64,000 bases of DNA from an uncultured Parafilimonas sp. (GTDB lineage: Bacteria > Bacteroidota > Bacteroidia > Chitinophagales > Chitinophagaceae): NCBI GenBank assembly GCA_903882935.1, contig CAIRZB010000043.1, positions 62,001-126,000 on the forward strand. Reading direction: 5' to 3'. This document shows positions 43,950-53,671 of this stretch, in pieces. Numbering within the stretch: position 1 is the first letter of the stretch; every line of letters begins with the position of its first letter. The translations under genes were made by a program, and so were the position numbers. A model generated the notes under the pieces. The model did not search any database. It saw only the letters and a program-made list of their open reading frames with translations, and had not been told where the DNA came from.

Positions 43950-44675
43950 ATGAAAACCCTACTTTGTTTTTTTACTGCTGTGGTAATAGCATTTACAGGC
44001 AATGCCCAAACAGCCATTAATGTCTTTGCGTCAGCAAAAGGGGAGGCGGAGTATGCGTCACCATCGGCACTCGGGTACAAGATGGATGCCGACAGCGTGG
44101 ACTACGACGAGATTAAGGGAAGCCCTTTTTGGAAAAATGAGGGTAGCCCCGCGATTATTTTTCTGCAAGACGGCAGGCTTATAAAGGTGGACAAAGTGCG
44201 GCTGAATTTTTATACAAACGACTTGTATTATAAGTTTGGCAGCGGCCCCGAGCTGGTTGCCAAAACTGGAACCGTAAAACAGATTGGGTTTTTAAATAAC
44301 AGTGATTCCGCAACAGTGGTCGCTAATTTTCAACGTTTCAGGGATGTTAGAAGTGCGTATAACCCTAACGAGGCTCCGTTTTGCCAAGTGTTAAACGAAG
44401 GGCAAGTGAAGTTGCTAAAACTTGTTTCAGTAAACCTTGATAAGAAGTTTGATTTTGTGGGAGGGAAAATGCAAAGCGAATTTTTAAGTCGGGTTGAATA
44501 TTACCTGTTAAAGGGCAATATGGTATTTGCGGTTAAAAAAATTAGCAAAGAGAACATATTGGCTTTTGTAATACCCGAGGACGACACGAAAAACTGGCTT
44601 GCAGCCAACAATAACAAGCTAAAAAGCGAAAATGAGGTACTTGCGTTTTTAGAGTATTATAACAAAGGCAAATAG
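43950..44675 (+). CDS. Secreted hypothetical protein, tandem paralogue 1
   Basis: 241 aa with signal peptide (FTGNAQ). It contains KVDKVRLNFYTNDLYYKFG and a C-terminal segment NNNKLKSENEVLAFLEYYNKGK. The latter matches NKNKLKSEKDVISFLSYYNG in the next gene, and the strand NEVHYVDSLG/NDLYYKFGSG is also shared, so the two are diverged tandem duplicates. No known family; secreted or periplasmic role unknown. Confidence 0.75.
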   Translation: MKTLLCFFTAVVIAFTGNAQTAINVFASAKGEAEYASPSALGYKMDADSVDYDEIKGSPFWKNEGSPAIIFLQDGRLIKVDKVRLNFYTNDLYYKFGSGPELVAKTGTVKQIGFLNNSDSATVVANFQRFRDVRSAYNPNEAPFCQVLNEGQVKLLKLVSVNLDKKFDFVGGKMQSEFLSRVEYYLLKGNMVFAVKKISKENILAFVIPEDDTKNWLAANNNKLKSENEVLAFLEYYNKGK

Positions 44676-44724
44676 TATTAAATGCTCTTTAACCGGGCTA
44701 AGCGCAACATTTAAAACCCTTTAT

Positions 44725-45456
44725 ATGAAAAAGTATATTGCTGTTGCAACCGTTATGTTTTTTATGGCAGCTGCCCATGCACAAGTTAGCAGTAATTTGG
44801 ACATTGCAAACCCTGCCCAAACAAACGGTATAGGCCAAGTGCGGTTTACCAATGCAGATGCATTGGGCGTTAAAACAACCGAACAAGTGAAGGATGCCGA
44901 TGTAGATGGCAGCCCGTATTTTGATAACCGGTGGTTAAAAGCGGTGGTAATACTTAGTAGTAACCAAGCCGTAAAAGCCAATAAATTGAAAATTGACCTT
45001 TACCGAAATGAGGTACACTATGTTGATAGTTTAGGCACCGAACTGATTGCTGTTAGTGGCATTGTAAAAAGAATATACTTGTACGACAGTAAGGATACCA
45101 CAAAAATTTCGGCGGTGTTTGAACAAATTGCTGGCATTGATGGCAATGGCACTGCGTTTGTACAGGTGTTAAACAATGGCAATACTAAGTTGCTTAAGTT
45201 TACCCACATAACCGTGTACAAGAAGGGGTATGACGAAGTGGCCGGTAAAGACAACTACGCTTTTTTGGCAAAGCCATGCTACGCAATGCTGAAAAACGGG
45301 GTGGTTAACAACCTTAAAGCTTTGGATGAAAAAGCGGTACTGGCTGTTATAATGCCCTCAGCAAACGATGCAAGCTGGCTTTTGCAGAACAAAAACAAGT
45401 TGAAGAGCGAAAAAGATGTAATTAGTTTTTTAAGTTATTATAACGGCGCCAAGTAG
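44725..45456 (+). CDS. Secreted hypothetical protein, tandem paralogue 2
   Basis: 243 aa with signal peptide (AAAHAQ). Same architecture as the preceding 241-aa protein: KLKIDLYRNEVHYVDSLGTE, TKLLKFTHITVYKKGYDEVAG, and the LKSEKDVISFLSYYNG C-terminus. Gap of 49 bp to its paralogue suggests co-transcription. Function unknown. Confidence 0.75.
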   Translation: MKKYIAVATVMFFMAAAHAQVSSNLDIANPAQTNGIGQVRFTNADALGVKTTEQVKDADVDGSPYFDNRWLKAVVILSSNQAVKANKLKIDLYRNEVHYVDSLGTELIAVSGIVKRIYLYDSKDTTKISAVFEQIAGIDGNGTAFVQVLNNGNTKLLKFTHITVYKKGYDEVAGKDNYAFLAKPCYAMLKNGVVNNLKALDEKAVLAVIMPSANDASWLLQNKNKLKSEKDVISFLSYYNGAK

Positions 45457-45580
45457 TGGCGTTGGCCCAATGGCCAAAGGGGGGTACTATAACCTTCACT
45501 ACTTTTTAATTACGTGCAGGCCTGCGGTATGTATGGCGGCAAGCCTGGTTTAAAATTTGCCCTTTGGGGCTGGGATATAT

Positions 45581-46897
45581 ATGAGTTTTACTGTAGCTAT
45601 TGTAGGAAGGCCTAATGTTGGTAAGAGTACCTTGTTTAACCGTTTGCTGGAACAGCGCAAGGCGATTGTGGATGATATAAGCGGTGTAACCCGCGATAGG
45701 CAGTACGGTATTGCCGACTGGAACGGAAAAACCTTCAACATAATTGATACCGGCGGCTTTGTGCCCGACACAGAGGATATTTTTGAAACCGAAATTCGCA
45801 AGCAAGTTAAAATAGCCATTGATGAAGCTGACGCGTTGATATTTATGGTAGACGCGGCGATAGGGGCCACAGAGCTTGACGAAAGCATGGTACACCTATT
45901 GCGCCGAAGTACCAAGCCTGTGCTGTTAGCCGTAAATAAGGTTGACAATAATGAGCGTTTGTTGTTGGGTGCGGAATTTTACGCCCTTGGTTTTGAGCAT
46001 ATATTTTTCCTGAGTGCCATGAGCGGCAGCGGCACCGGCGAACTGTTAGACGCGGTTGCGGCCCTAATGCCCGATGATAAATCAGAGGACGCTTTAGACA
46101 ATGACGAACTGCCAAAATTTGCCATCATCGGCCAGCCCAATGTGGGCAAATCCTCATTGTTGAATGCTTTGATAGGCGAGGAGCGCACCATTGTGAGCGA
46201 TATACCGGGCACCACCCGCGATACCATACACACCCATTACAAACTTTACCAAAAAGAGTTTGTGTTGATTGACACGGCAGGCATACGCAAAAAAAACAAG
46301 GATAAGGACGATTTGGAGTTTTACTCCATCATACGTGCCATACGTGCTATGGACGAGGCAGATGTTTGCTTGCTAGTGCTGGATGCCGCCAAGGGCATAA
46401 CTGCGCAGGACGTTAACATATTTTCGCTGGCCACCCGCAAAGGCAAGGGTATTGTGGTACTGGTGAATAAGTGGGACCTTGTGGAAGCCAAAAGCACCAA
46501 CACTGCACGGGATTATGAAAAAGCACTAAAATTAAAACTGGCCCCTTTTACAGATGTGCCGGTGCTGTTTATATCAGTAAAAGAGAAAACCCGCATTTTT
46601 AAAGCCATTGAAACTGCGTTGGAAGTATATGAAAACAAGAGCCGTAAAATAAGCACCAGCAAATTGAACGAGGTTATGCTTAAAGCGGTGGAAAGCTACC
46701 ACGCCCCAGTGGTACGTGGCCATACGGTTAAAATAAAATATATTACCCAGTTGCCCACACATGTGCCGTCATTTGCATTTTTCAGCAACTTTCCTGATGA
46801 TATTAAAACACCTTACAGAAATTATTTGGAAAACCAGTTGCGGGCAAACTTTAATTTTAAAGGTGTGCCGGTGCGGATATTTTTTAGGAAGAAGTAG
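45581..46897 (+). CDS. der: Ribosome-associated GTPase Der (EngA)
   Basis: A 438-aa 50S-assembly GTPase with two G domains. The ATG at 45581 (MSFTVAIVGRPNVGKST) is used; the frame opens at 45557 but those codons are not conserved. The first G1 is GRPNVGKST and G3 DTGG; the second G1 is GQPNVGKSS (about 183), with DTAG and NKWD. A C-terminal KH-like domain (VKIKYITQLPTHVPSFAFF) completes it. Placed near era. Confidence 0.96.
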   Translation: MSFTVAIVGRPNVGKSTLFNRLLEQRKAIVDDISGVTRDRQYGIADWNGKTFNIIDTGGFVPDTEDIFETEIRKQVKIAIDEADALIFMVDAAIGATELDESMVHLLRRSTKPVLLAVNKVDNNERLLLGAEFYALGFEHIFFLSAMSGSGTGELLDAVAALMPDDKSEDALDNDELPKFAIIGQPNVGKSSLLNALIGEERTIVSDIPGTTRDTIHTHYKLYQKEFVLIDTAGIRKKNKDKDDLEFYSIIRAIRAMDEADVCLLVLDAAKGITAQDVNIFSLATRKGKGIVVLVNKWDLVEAKSTNTARDYEKALKLKLAPFTDVPVLFISVKEKTRIFKAIETALEVYENKSRKISTSKLNEVMLKAVESYHAPVVRGHTVKIKYITQLPTHVPSFAFFSNFPDDIKTPYRNYLENQLRANFNFKGVPVRIFFRKK

Positions 46898-47014
46898 GCG
46901 CGTAAGGTTTTAGCAGGGTATTGGCCAAATAAGTGATTTAGGCGTTGCGAAGCAATAGGTGTTTTTGTTTTATTAGTTGGCCGTAGTAGCTAATCGTAAA
47001 ATCAAATCAATAAA

Positions 47015-48544
47015 ATGAAAAAAATATTGCCATTGTTGCTGATGGGCATATTGCCGTTTGTATTGTTTGCCCAGCAAAAATGCCCCAATATATTAATCAT
47101 ATTTTCTGATGACCACGCATACCAGGCGATAGGTGCTTATGGCAACAAAATAATACCAACACCCAATATTGACAGAATTGCCCGGGAAGGGGCCTTGCTA
47201 ACCAATAATTTTGTCACCAACTCCATATGCGGGCCAAGCCGCGCAACACTGCTAACGGGTAAGTACAGCCACCTGAACGGGTATGCATTTAACGAGCGGA
47301 AATTTGATTTTAACCAGCCGGTGTTCCCCGCACTGTTACAAAATAGCGGCTACCAAACCGCATGGATAGGTAAATTGCATTTGGGCAACCTGCCCAACAA
47401 GGGGTTTGATTATTTTAACGTGCTGCCGGACCAAGGCGATTACTACAATCCCGACCTGATAAACAATAAGAACGGCACCCTGCGTTACACAGGGTATGTA
47501 ACGGACATTATCTCAAACCTTTCATTTGATTGGCTGAACGGCCGTGACACGGCAAAGCCATTCTTTTTAGTGGTGGGTGAAAAAGCCACCCACCGCGTAT
47601 GGATGCCAAGCGTGGATGACCTTGGTGCTTATGACAATATAGACTTTGCCTTACCGCCCTCTTTTTTTGACGGCTATGACGGCCGCGCCGCAGCCGCAGA
47701 CCAAGATATGACTGTTGCCAAGACCATGCGCCTACAGCAAGACCTAAAAGTGCACCTAGATTATACAAAGGATGATGGGTATAATCGGTTTACGCCACAA
47801 CAAAAAAAGGTTTTTGCAGCTTACTACGATAAAATAAGCAAGGAGTTTGATAGCAAACATTTAACCGGCAAAGAACTCGCACGCTGGAAATACGAGCGTT
47901 ATTTGAAAGATTATTATGCGACTGCCAAATGTTTAGATAGGAATATTGGTAAAATATTAGACTACTTAGACAAAACAGGGCTGGCTAAAAATACCGTGGT
48001 TATTTATGCCTCCGACCAAGGGTTTTACTTGGGCGAACATGGCTGGTTTGACAAGCGGTTTATGTACGAACAATCCCTTCGTAGTGCGTTTGTAATCCGT
48101 TACCCAAAAGTGATAAAGCCGGGCACCATTGTACCCCAATTTGTTGCCAATATTGATTGGGCACCCACCGTGCTGGATATTGCGGGTACCAAAATACCCA
48201 AAGACATGCAGGGTATCTCCTTCTTACCCTTGCTCAGCCCGAAAAAGAATGTGGTAATACCTTGGCGCGATGAAGTGTATTACCATTACTACGAATACCC
48301 CGAGCCTCACCATGTACACCCCCATTTTGGCATACGCACACCGCGTTACAAACTGATATATTTTTATCAGGGTCTTAGCACGTGGGAGTTATACGACTTG
48401 CAGGCCGACCCGCAGGAACTGCATAATGTGTACGCAAATAAGGAAAACAACGGCGTAATTGCAGATTTAAAACAACGCCTAAAAAAACTGATGGAGCAGT
48501 ATAAAGATGGTGAAGCATTGGGGATACTGGAACGTGCGCAGTAA
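47015..48544 (+). CDS. Secreted arylsulfatase-type sulfatase (S1 family)
   Basis: A 509-aa hydrolase of sulfate esters on glycans. Signal peptide (FVLFAQQ), metal ligands ILIIFSDDHAYQ (about 27-37), and the formylglycine motif CGPSRATLLTG with the modified Cys at about 72. WIGKLHLG, YASDQGFYLGEHGWFDKR and the C-terminal subdomain follow. Normal length for S1 sulfatases; the subfamily and substrate cannot be fixed. Requires a formylglycine-generating or anSME activator, none in the window. Convergent with the ThuA gene. Confidence 0.9.
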   Translation: MKKILPLLLMGILPFVLFAQQKCPNILIIFSDDHAYQAIGAYGNKIIPTPNIDRIAREGALLTNNFVTNSICGPSRATLLTGKYSHLNGYAFNERKFDFNQPVFPALLQNSGYQTAWIGKLHLGNLPNKGFDYFNVLPDQGDYYNPDLINNKNGTLRYTGYVTDIISNLSFDWLNGRDTAKPFFLVVGEKATHRVWMPSVDDLGAYDNIDFALPPSFFDGYDGRAAAADQDMTVAKTMRLQQDLKVHLDYTKDDGYNRFTPQQKKVFAAYYDKISKEFDSKHLTGKELARWKYERYLKDYYATAKCLDRNIGKILDYLDKTGLAKNTVVIYASDQGFYLGEHGWFDKRFMYEQSLRSAFVIRYPKVIKPGTIVPQFVANIDWAPTVLDIAGTKIPKDMQGISFLPLLSPKKNVVIPWRDEVYYHYYEYPEPHHVHPHFGIRTPRYKLIYFYQGLSTWELYDLQADPQELHNVYANKENNGVIADLKQRLKKLMEQYKDGEALGILERAQ

Positions 48545-48567
48545 TGGCCTCATTTAAAAGCTTCTTC

Positions 48568-49338
48568 TCACCTCTCAACTGCCCAAAATATCGCATTCCT
48601 AAAAATGGTGGTGTAGGCCGCGTTATCAAACAAATCTGGTGAGTGGCCCATGAATATGTAAATATTGCGTGCGGCAACATGTTCGTTTGTCCAAATAACA
48701 GGGTGGTCTCCCATAACAATGTTGGATGATGGCTTGTAACTTTTTTCATCCACACAGGCAATTACATGCACATTCGGCCTTGGGGTAGTGTCGTAGGTGT
48801 ACCATTCGTCTTTGTTGATGGGGAACACAGGCGGTACACCGCGCATCACAGGGTGCTGTTTATCTTCCACTTGCACATCAGCTTGGGCGAAGCTGGCGAT
48901 GTAATTTTTAAAGCGTATGCCGCCAATAAACTGGTGAAACCACGGCCACATGGGGTACCCGTCAAACTCGCCCAGTAACGATGCATGGTGAAACCCCACC
49001 CAGCCGCCTTTGCCACGTTCAATATATTGTGTAAACGCTTGCTGGGCAGTGGCAGTCCATCCGTAAGGCACAAAGTCTAACTGTAAAAACAATTGGTATT
49101 GGGCAAGGGTGCTGTCGTTGATGGTTTTGGTGTCTGTAATATAGTCAATGGTAAAACCGCTGTCTGCCGCAAGTTTGTTCAGCCAAATTTTAGCCGCTTT
49201 TGAGTATTCAATATGGTGGCCGCCGTTCTCATACAATGCCAATACGTGAAACCGTGGCTTGGGTTGGGCATTCGCAGAAATGGAACAAAGCAAAGCTGCT
49301 GTGATTGTGAGTAGGAAACATGTAATGCCTTTTTTCAT
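48568..49338 (-). CDS. Secreted ThuA-like protein (glutamine-amidotransferase fold)
   Basis: 256 aa with signal peptide (SISANAQ). ThuA family features: ALYENGGHHIEYSKAAKIW near the start, QYQLFLQLDFVPYGWTATAQ, GGWVGFHHASLLGEF with FIGGIRF (about 135-160), and the C-terminal RNIYIFMGHSPDLFDN. ThuA domains are often found with carbohydrate-active enzymes; activity unproven. It is 24 bp past the convergent sulfatase, both glycan-related. Confidence 0.87.
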   Translation of the reverse strand: MKKGITCFLLTITAALLCSISANAQPKPRFHVLALYENGGHHIEYSKAAKIWLNKLAADSGFTIDYITDTKTINDSTLAQYQLFLQLDFVPYGWTATAQQAFTQYIERGKGGWVGFHHASLLGEFDGYPMWPWFHQFIGGIRFKNYIASFAQADVQVEDKQHPVMRGVPPVFPINKDEWYTYDTTPRPNVHVIACVDEKSYKPSSNIVMGDHPVIWTNEHVAARNIYIFMGHSPDLFDNAAYTTIFRNAIFWAVER

Positions 49339-49416
49339 AGATTTTAAAATGCTTTTTCATAATTGCCAAAACAGAAGGCAGCAATTTGTTACACAGTACA
49401 CCAAAAAATACATGCA

Positions 49417-50310
49417 TCAGTAAAATTCATACACATATTTTTCGCTATGCCTGACCCTGCCTTCCGAAGTCGTTATTTTTTCAGTTAACAGCCCGTTGGT
49501 GTAAATATATTCTGTGATGCTATCCTCGTCAAATCCCTCATTTTGATTGATGGATTTAACAATAATGCCAGCACTATCATATTGAAAATATCGAATCCAA
49601 CTATCTGGAAATCCAATAATTTCTTCTTTAATTAATTGCTTTTTCTCGTTGTAAACCCCTTTCCATTCATCGGTTCTGTTTCCACAATAATTTATGCCAG
49701 GTTTTATATCAAAGTTAATATGGTTCAGGTTTCCAAAACGGTCATAGCCATATCTTTCTATTTCGGTCCCGTCTTCAATACTTTTCAACAATCCACCGGG
49801 GTAATACTTGAAAATATAGTAACCTGCCTGTAACAGCCTTCCAGTAGCTGTGTACTTATACTTAGCTGTTCCGATTATGTAGTTGTTGTTGGTATCCTTA
49901 ATAGCAATGCTTAATGGACTATTATTGTGGTCGTATTCATATTCAAATGTTGAACCGCAAAACGGGCCTACCCATTTTTCATAATTTATGTTGCCATTTT
50001 TATCAAATCCATCTGTGTACTCACGCGCAAGTACTACTGATTTAATGTGAAATTTTAAAATTGTTTCTTTTGATATTTTATGCAATAATATCCTTTCGCC
50101 AATTTTTAAATCGTCCAACACAAAAGGATACGTACCCTTGTAGCTATAATTAGTGTCGAGTACATAAATTGGGTCTCTCTTTTCCCTTGCTTTTGACAGT
50201 ATGCCTGGGTAAGCTTCTTGGGCATGCACATGCATAAAAAAACTAAAAAGAAAACAAATAAAAGCAGTTCTTATAACACAGCCACTAATATTAAGGTGTT
50301 CTCGGGACAT
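49417..50310 (-). CDS. Secreted hypothetical protein with YD-like repeats
   Basis: 297 aa from the ATG at 50308-50310 (MSREHLNISGCVIRTAFICF), which gives a signal peptide; the frame extends to 50415. Loosely repeated strands such as YKYTATGRLLQAGYYIFKYY, GYDRFGNLNHINF and YQYDSAGIIVKS resemble YD/RHS-type repeats or a beta-propeller. AT-rich compared with its neighbours, so probably acquired. Function unknown. Confidence 0.6.
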   Translation of the reverse strand: MSREHLNISGCVIRTAFICFLFSFFMHVHAQEAYPGILSKAREKRDPIYVLDTNYSYKGTYPFVLDDLKIGERILLHKISKETILKFHIKSVVLAREYTDGFDKNGNINYEKWVGPFCGSTFEYEYDHNNSPLSIAIKDTNNNYIIGTAKYKYTATGRLLQAGYYIFKYYPGGLLKSIEDGTEIERYGYDRFGNLNHINFDIKPGINYCGNRTDEWKGVYNEKKQLIKEEIIGFPDSWIRYFQYDSAGIIVKSINQNEGFDEDSITEYIYTNGLLTEKITTSEGRVRHSEKYVYEFY

Positions 50311-50448
50311 GAAATGGCAGATTTTACAGATCAATAATACAAAAGTCTTTTTATAAAAGTTGTGATAACTGGCAGCAATTCCCCAAAAGGCTACATTATT
50401 CCTGTTCTTAACCAACTATAGAATTGATTTTCAAATAGCAACCTCCCA

Positions 50449-51579
50449 CTACTCCACCCCACTCGCAATCTTCTCGCCGCTATCGGGTTGTATGGCAAGG
50501 GGTGGCGCATGCTTTAAGTCTTTCTCATCCCCCAAAATAAGCCCCCAGGGCTTTAAGCTGTCAATGCGGTCGAAAATAATTTTGGCAATGGCAATGATGG
50601 GAATGGCCAAAAACATACCGGGTATGCCCCATAACATTTCGCCGATAACCGCACCCAGTATAGTGATGAGGGCGTTGATACGGACCTTAGAACCCACAAT
50701 AACCGGGAAAAGAAAATTGCTGTCAACCAAGTGGATGCCTAAAATTACAATGGCCACAAACAGCACGGTGGCGGCGCCGGTGGCCGTGGCAAAGGTTATC
50801 AGTACACTAAGCACGAGTGCCGTAAAAATACCTATGTAGGGTATTACATTAAACAGGCCTGCAATAAGCCCGAGCAGTATGGCGTATTTAGCACCTAATA
50901 TCAAAAAGCCGGTTGAGGTGGCTGTGGCTACTACCAACATTTCAATCAGCAAACCCACTATGTAATTGCGTACAATGTTTTGCACATTTTTGATGATGTC
51001 GTACACCAGCACCGAGTTTTCTTCCTTAAAAACGGCTATTAAAAATTTTACAATCAGCCTACGGTAAAACAGCAGGAAGAATGTGTCTATCATGATGAAT
51101 ACCAAAAAAAACAGAATGGACGAAAGCGACTGCAGCATCCCTGATATGATTTCGGTGCCGGTGGATAAAAAATTGCTGGCCGCATTGGTAATGTAAGTCT
51201 GCTGTTTTTGTTTGTTTACATGAAAAGTGGCCGATACCCAATGTTGCAGGTTGTTGGTGGCCATGGTTAGCTGTTTGTTAAACTGCGGCCAGTCATCTGC
51301 CAGCAGGGATATTTGCACGCCGATTTCATACAAAATAAAGGATATGCTTGCCAACAATAGCAATACCGACAGCATGGCCGCAGCCCCGCGTGGAAACTTA
51401 AGTTTGCGTTCTAAAAAGTTTGCCAACGGTAACAGCAGCATAGCAAACAGCAGCGAAAATACCAGCGGTGCTAATATTTTTTGGCCCAGTATGGCAATGT
51501 ATACAATAGCAATAATGCTTACCAGTACCATGGCCAGTTTGGTATAAAAAGGGGTGTGCTGTGTTTTTGTGCTTGGCAT
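50449..51579 (-). CDS. AI-2E family transporter (PF01594)
   Basis: 376 aa, about eight transmembrane segments, with the extended amphipathic region after the third. The conserved core GLIAGLFNVIPYIGIFTALVLS (about 240-260) and the ILGIHLVDSNFLFPVIVGSKV motif with ALITILGAVIGEMLWGIPGMFLAIP are typical. The family contains autoinducer-2 exporters and Na+/H+ antiporters. Copy C of the dispersed repeat lies about 80 bp upstream of its start. Confidence 0.9.
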   Translation of the reverse strand: MPSTKTQHTPFYTKLAMVLVSIIAIVYIAILGQKILAPLVFSLLFAMLLLPLANFLERKLKFPRGAAAMLSVLLLLASISFILYEIGVQISLLADDWPQFNKQLTMATNNLQHWVSATFHVNKQKQQTYITNAASNFLSTGTEIISGMLQSLSSILFFLVFIMIDTFFLLFYRRLIVKFLIAVFKEENSVLVYDIIKNVQNIVRNYIVGLLIEMLVVATATSTGFLILGAKYAILLGLIAGLFNVIPYIGIFTALVLSVLITFATATGAATVLFVAIVILGIHLVDSNFLFPVIVGSKVRINALITILGAVIGEMLWGIPGMFLAIPIIAIAKIIFDRIDSLKPWGLILGDEKDLKHAPPLAIQPDSGEKIASGVE

Positions 51580-51656
51580 GTTATAGGCTAATTATAGCGG
51601 AAAATTAGGCTAAAATGGCTGTATGGCAAGCGAGGGTAATACGCCAACGGCCGTTA

Positions 51657-51796
51657 TGACTATTTCTTTTTTGGCTTAACCCAAAAAAGAAACAAAAAAA
51701 GTCAAGGCAAAGCCCGATCCCTCCGGGCGTCTTTGCCAGCCCCCGCCTCCCCAGATGCAACAGCGTACTGTTTACTTTTGGGCTTGTTGCGTGATA
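51657..51796. repeat. Three-copy dispersed repeat, copy C
   Basis: Hairpin TTTTTTGGCTTAACCCAAAA, then AAGTCAAGGCAAAGC, GGGCGTCTTTGCC, CGCCTCCCCA and TTGTTGCGTGATACG, in the order of copies A and B. Confidence 0.7.
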
Positions 51797-51961
51797 CGAT
51801 GGTTTCAGTTACGTTCAGTTTTTTGGATAGTTATCTTGCGCTGTTTATTCAGGCTTACTGCTGTGAGGTTTGATGTTCATAAAAGACTTTGGCGGCCATC
51901 TATTGGCTGATATAACGTTTAAGAGAATCTCCTCACAATAAGCATTCGATTTCGCCTAGCG
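51797..51961. other. Remaining intergenic sequence upstream of AI-2E gene
   Basis: No gene or clear signal beyond the repeat. Confidence 0.4.
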
Positions 51962-53158
51962 CTATTTGTTGAGAGACGTTGGAGGGGCAATAATAGTTTG
52001 CCGCTCAACAAAATACCATGGTATGCCCAGCTGGCCAGGCCGTAGGTAAATGTTTACACTGTCGCCAGACTGTAGGGAGTTGTATAATGATTTGGCGACA
52101 CTCATCTCTTTGGGTTGGGTGTACTGCCCCCAAGGTGCAGTGGTAATGTAGTACGTAGTTGATTTGCCGTGGCTTACCCGCATATCTGTAACCGGCTCGG
52201 TAAAAACCTGGGGTGGTTTAGTATCAAAATGGCAGTTCACAAACACGGTTGCACCATAGCCGTACAATGCAAAAAGGGCGGCAAGGGCAAATATAATGGG
52301 CTTTTTGTTGATGTTTTTTTGATGGCCTGTGTACGCTATGCTATACGTTGCGGCAGTTAGCGCCGCTGCTACGCCAACCATATACTTCCAAACGTTGTTG
52401 TACAAATAAATGTCGTAGTCGATGATGGCCCTTACGCCAGCTAATAAGCATACTAAAAACAAAATGGGCAGCAAAGAGGGGTAAGCGCTTTTTTTGGTAT
52501 CGTTTACAGTTACCAGCCCCTTAAAATGCCATAAAATGTAAAGGCTTGCCGGTGCAACCAGTAATGCCATAACCCAGGCAAGCTGGTAGGGCTTGGGGTA
52601 TATAAAAAGCCAAAATATTATGATGGTTGATGCCACGTTGAATATGGTTGCCGTTTTTTTGGCATTGGCCAGTAATTGCTGGCGTTCCTCGGTAGTGCCG
52701 CCAAAATTTTCATCGGCCAGTATTTCCTTAGTTTCTTCCTCCACCACCAGCATGTCAACATCTGGGTATTTCCCTTCAATCCACGCACGGAGCTCGTCTT
52801 TGTTTTCTACATAATTCGAAATTTTCAAAGCCCCCTTTCCCGATTCTGGCACCAGGAAAATATAATCTTTTTCTGTGCGGTAGCCTTTTATATCGGCCAG
52901 CAGCAACGATTTTCGCTTGAAAGCACCTTCTTGCGTAATGGAATAATTATCAATGGTCAGTTTGCTCTTCAACGTGTCGGCCCATGCCGCCGCGCCGAGT
53001 GCGATAAATGCACCGCCCACTAAAATAGCCACTAAAGGTGCTTTGTTCATATTGTGATCATACCAAGGGGATAATAAAAATGCCAAGCCACCGATGATAA
53101 ACATTATACTAAATACAACGGCTGCAATGCGCCATCCTTTGGCTATGCGGTATTCCAT
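51962..53158 (-). CDS. Hypothetical polytopic membrane protein with PH-like segment
   Basis: 398 aa. Two N-terminal helices are followed by a cytoplasmic segment (about 65-110: LTIDNYSITQEGAFKRKSLLLADIKGY) resembling bacterial PH/YdbT-like domains. Four to five further helices follow, then a soluble C-terminus with TTYYITTAPWGQYTQPKEM. No specific family recognised. Stand-alone gene. Confidence 0.7.
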   Translation of the reverse strand: MEYRIAKGWRIAAVVFSIMFIIGGLAFLLSPWYDHNMNKAPLVAILVGGAFIALGAAAWADTLKSKLTIDNYSITQEGAFKRKSLLLADIKGYRTEKDYIFLVPESGKGALKISNYVENKDELRAWIEGKYPDVDMLVVEEETKEILADENFGGTTEERQQLLANAKKTATIFNVASTIIIFWLFIYPKPYQLAWVMALLVAPASLYILWHFKGLVTVNDTKKSAYPSLLPILFLVCLLAGVRAIIDYDIYLYNNVWKYMVGVAAALTAATYSIAYTGHQKNINKKPIIFALAALFALYGYGATVFVNCHFDTKPPQVFTEPVTDMRVSHGKSTTYYITTAPWGQYTQPKEMSVAKSLYNSLQSGDSVNIYLRPGQLGIPWYFVERQTIIAPPTSLNK

Positions 53159-53419
53159 GTTCAGGGGTTTTTGTTTGTGTGCAAGATAGGGAAAAGGAAA
53201 GGTTTGATCAGTGTTTATTTAAGGTATTCGGCGTTGAGAGGAAACAATAATAGGCAATCTGTCAATTATTAGCTTGCTGAGCTAACGCCCCACGCGAAGG
53301 GGATTGGTTTTTTGAATATAGGGATAGGCTGGGGTAATGACTAAAATACTTATCTTCATATAGGTAAATTCAGAAAATATCCTAAAAATAACTTGAAACG
53401 CATTAAACGTTAATATTTT
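53159..53419. other. Intergenic region upstream of the PIN module
   Basis: Nothing recognisable apart from AT-rich sequence just before the antitoxin start. Confidence 0.4.
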
Positions 53420-53671
53420 ATGACGAGGACGATAATAATACCTTCCAAAAGCAACATAGTGTTGCCTGTGCCAGATAATTACATAGGCAAAAGGATAGAA
53501 GTGCTGATGTATGATGTGGCGGAAGTTATGCCTCAGCCCGAAATTGCCGCCCCTGCATTAAAGCCATCGCAAATGAGGGGTTTTTTGTCAAAAGATACGG
53601 CCGAAGCAATGCAGGAATACATCAAACAAAGCCGAGACGAATGGGATACCTTGCCGACACCAACGTTTTAA
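53420..53671 (+). CDS. Antitoxin of a second PIN-type module
   Basis: 83 aa. MTRTIIIPSKSNIVLPVPDN followed by YIGKRIEV matches the antitoxin at 27982-28191 (RTxxIPxK...VPxxYIGxxIEV). The C-terminus (SRDEWDTLPTPTF) overlaps the toxin start by 31 bp. Intact, unlike the toxin it precedes. Confidence 0.75.
   Translation: MTRTIIIPSKSNIVLPVPDNYIGKRIEVLMYDVAEVMPQPEIAAPALKPSQMRGFLSKDTAEAMQEYIKQSRDEWDTLPTPTF

Noticed and set aside
45506-45948. Minus-strand frames overlapping der
   Set aside because: They mirror the conserved Der G1 region and have no independent support.
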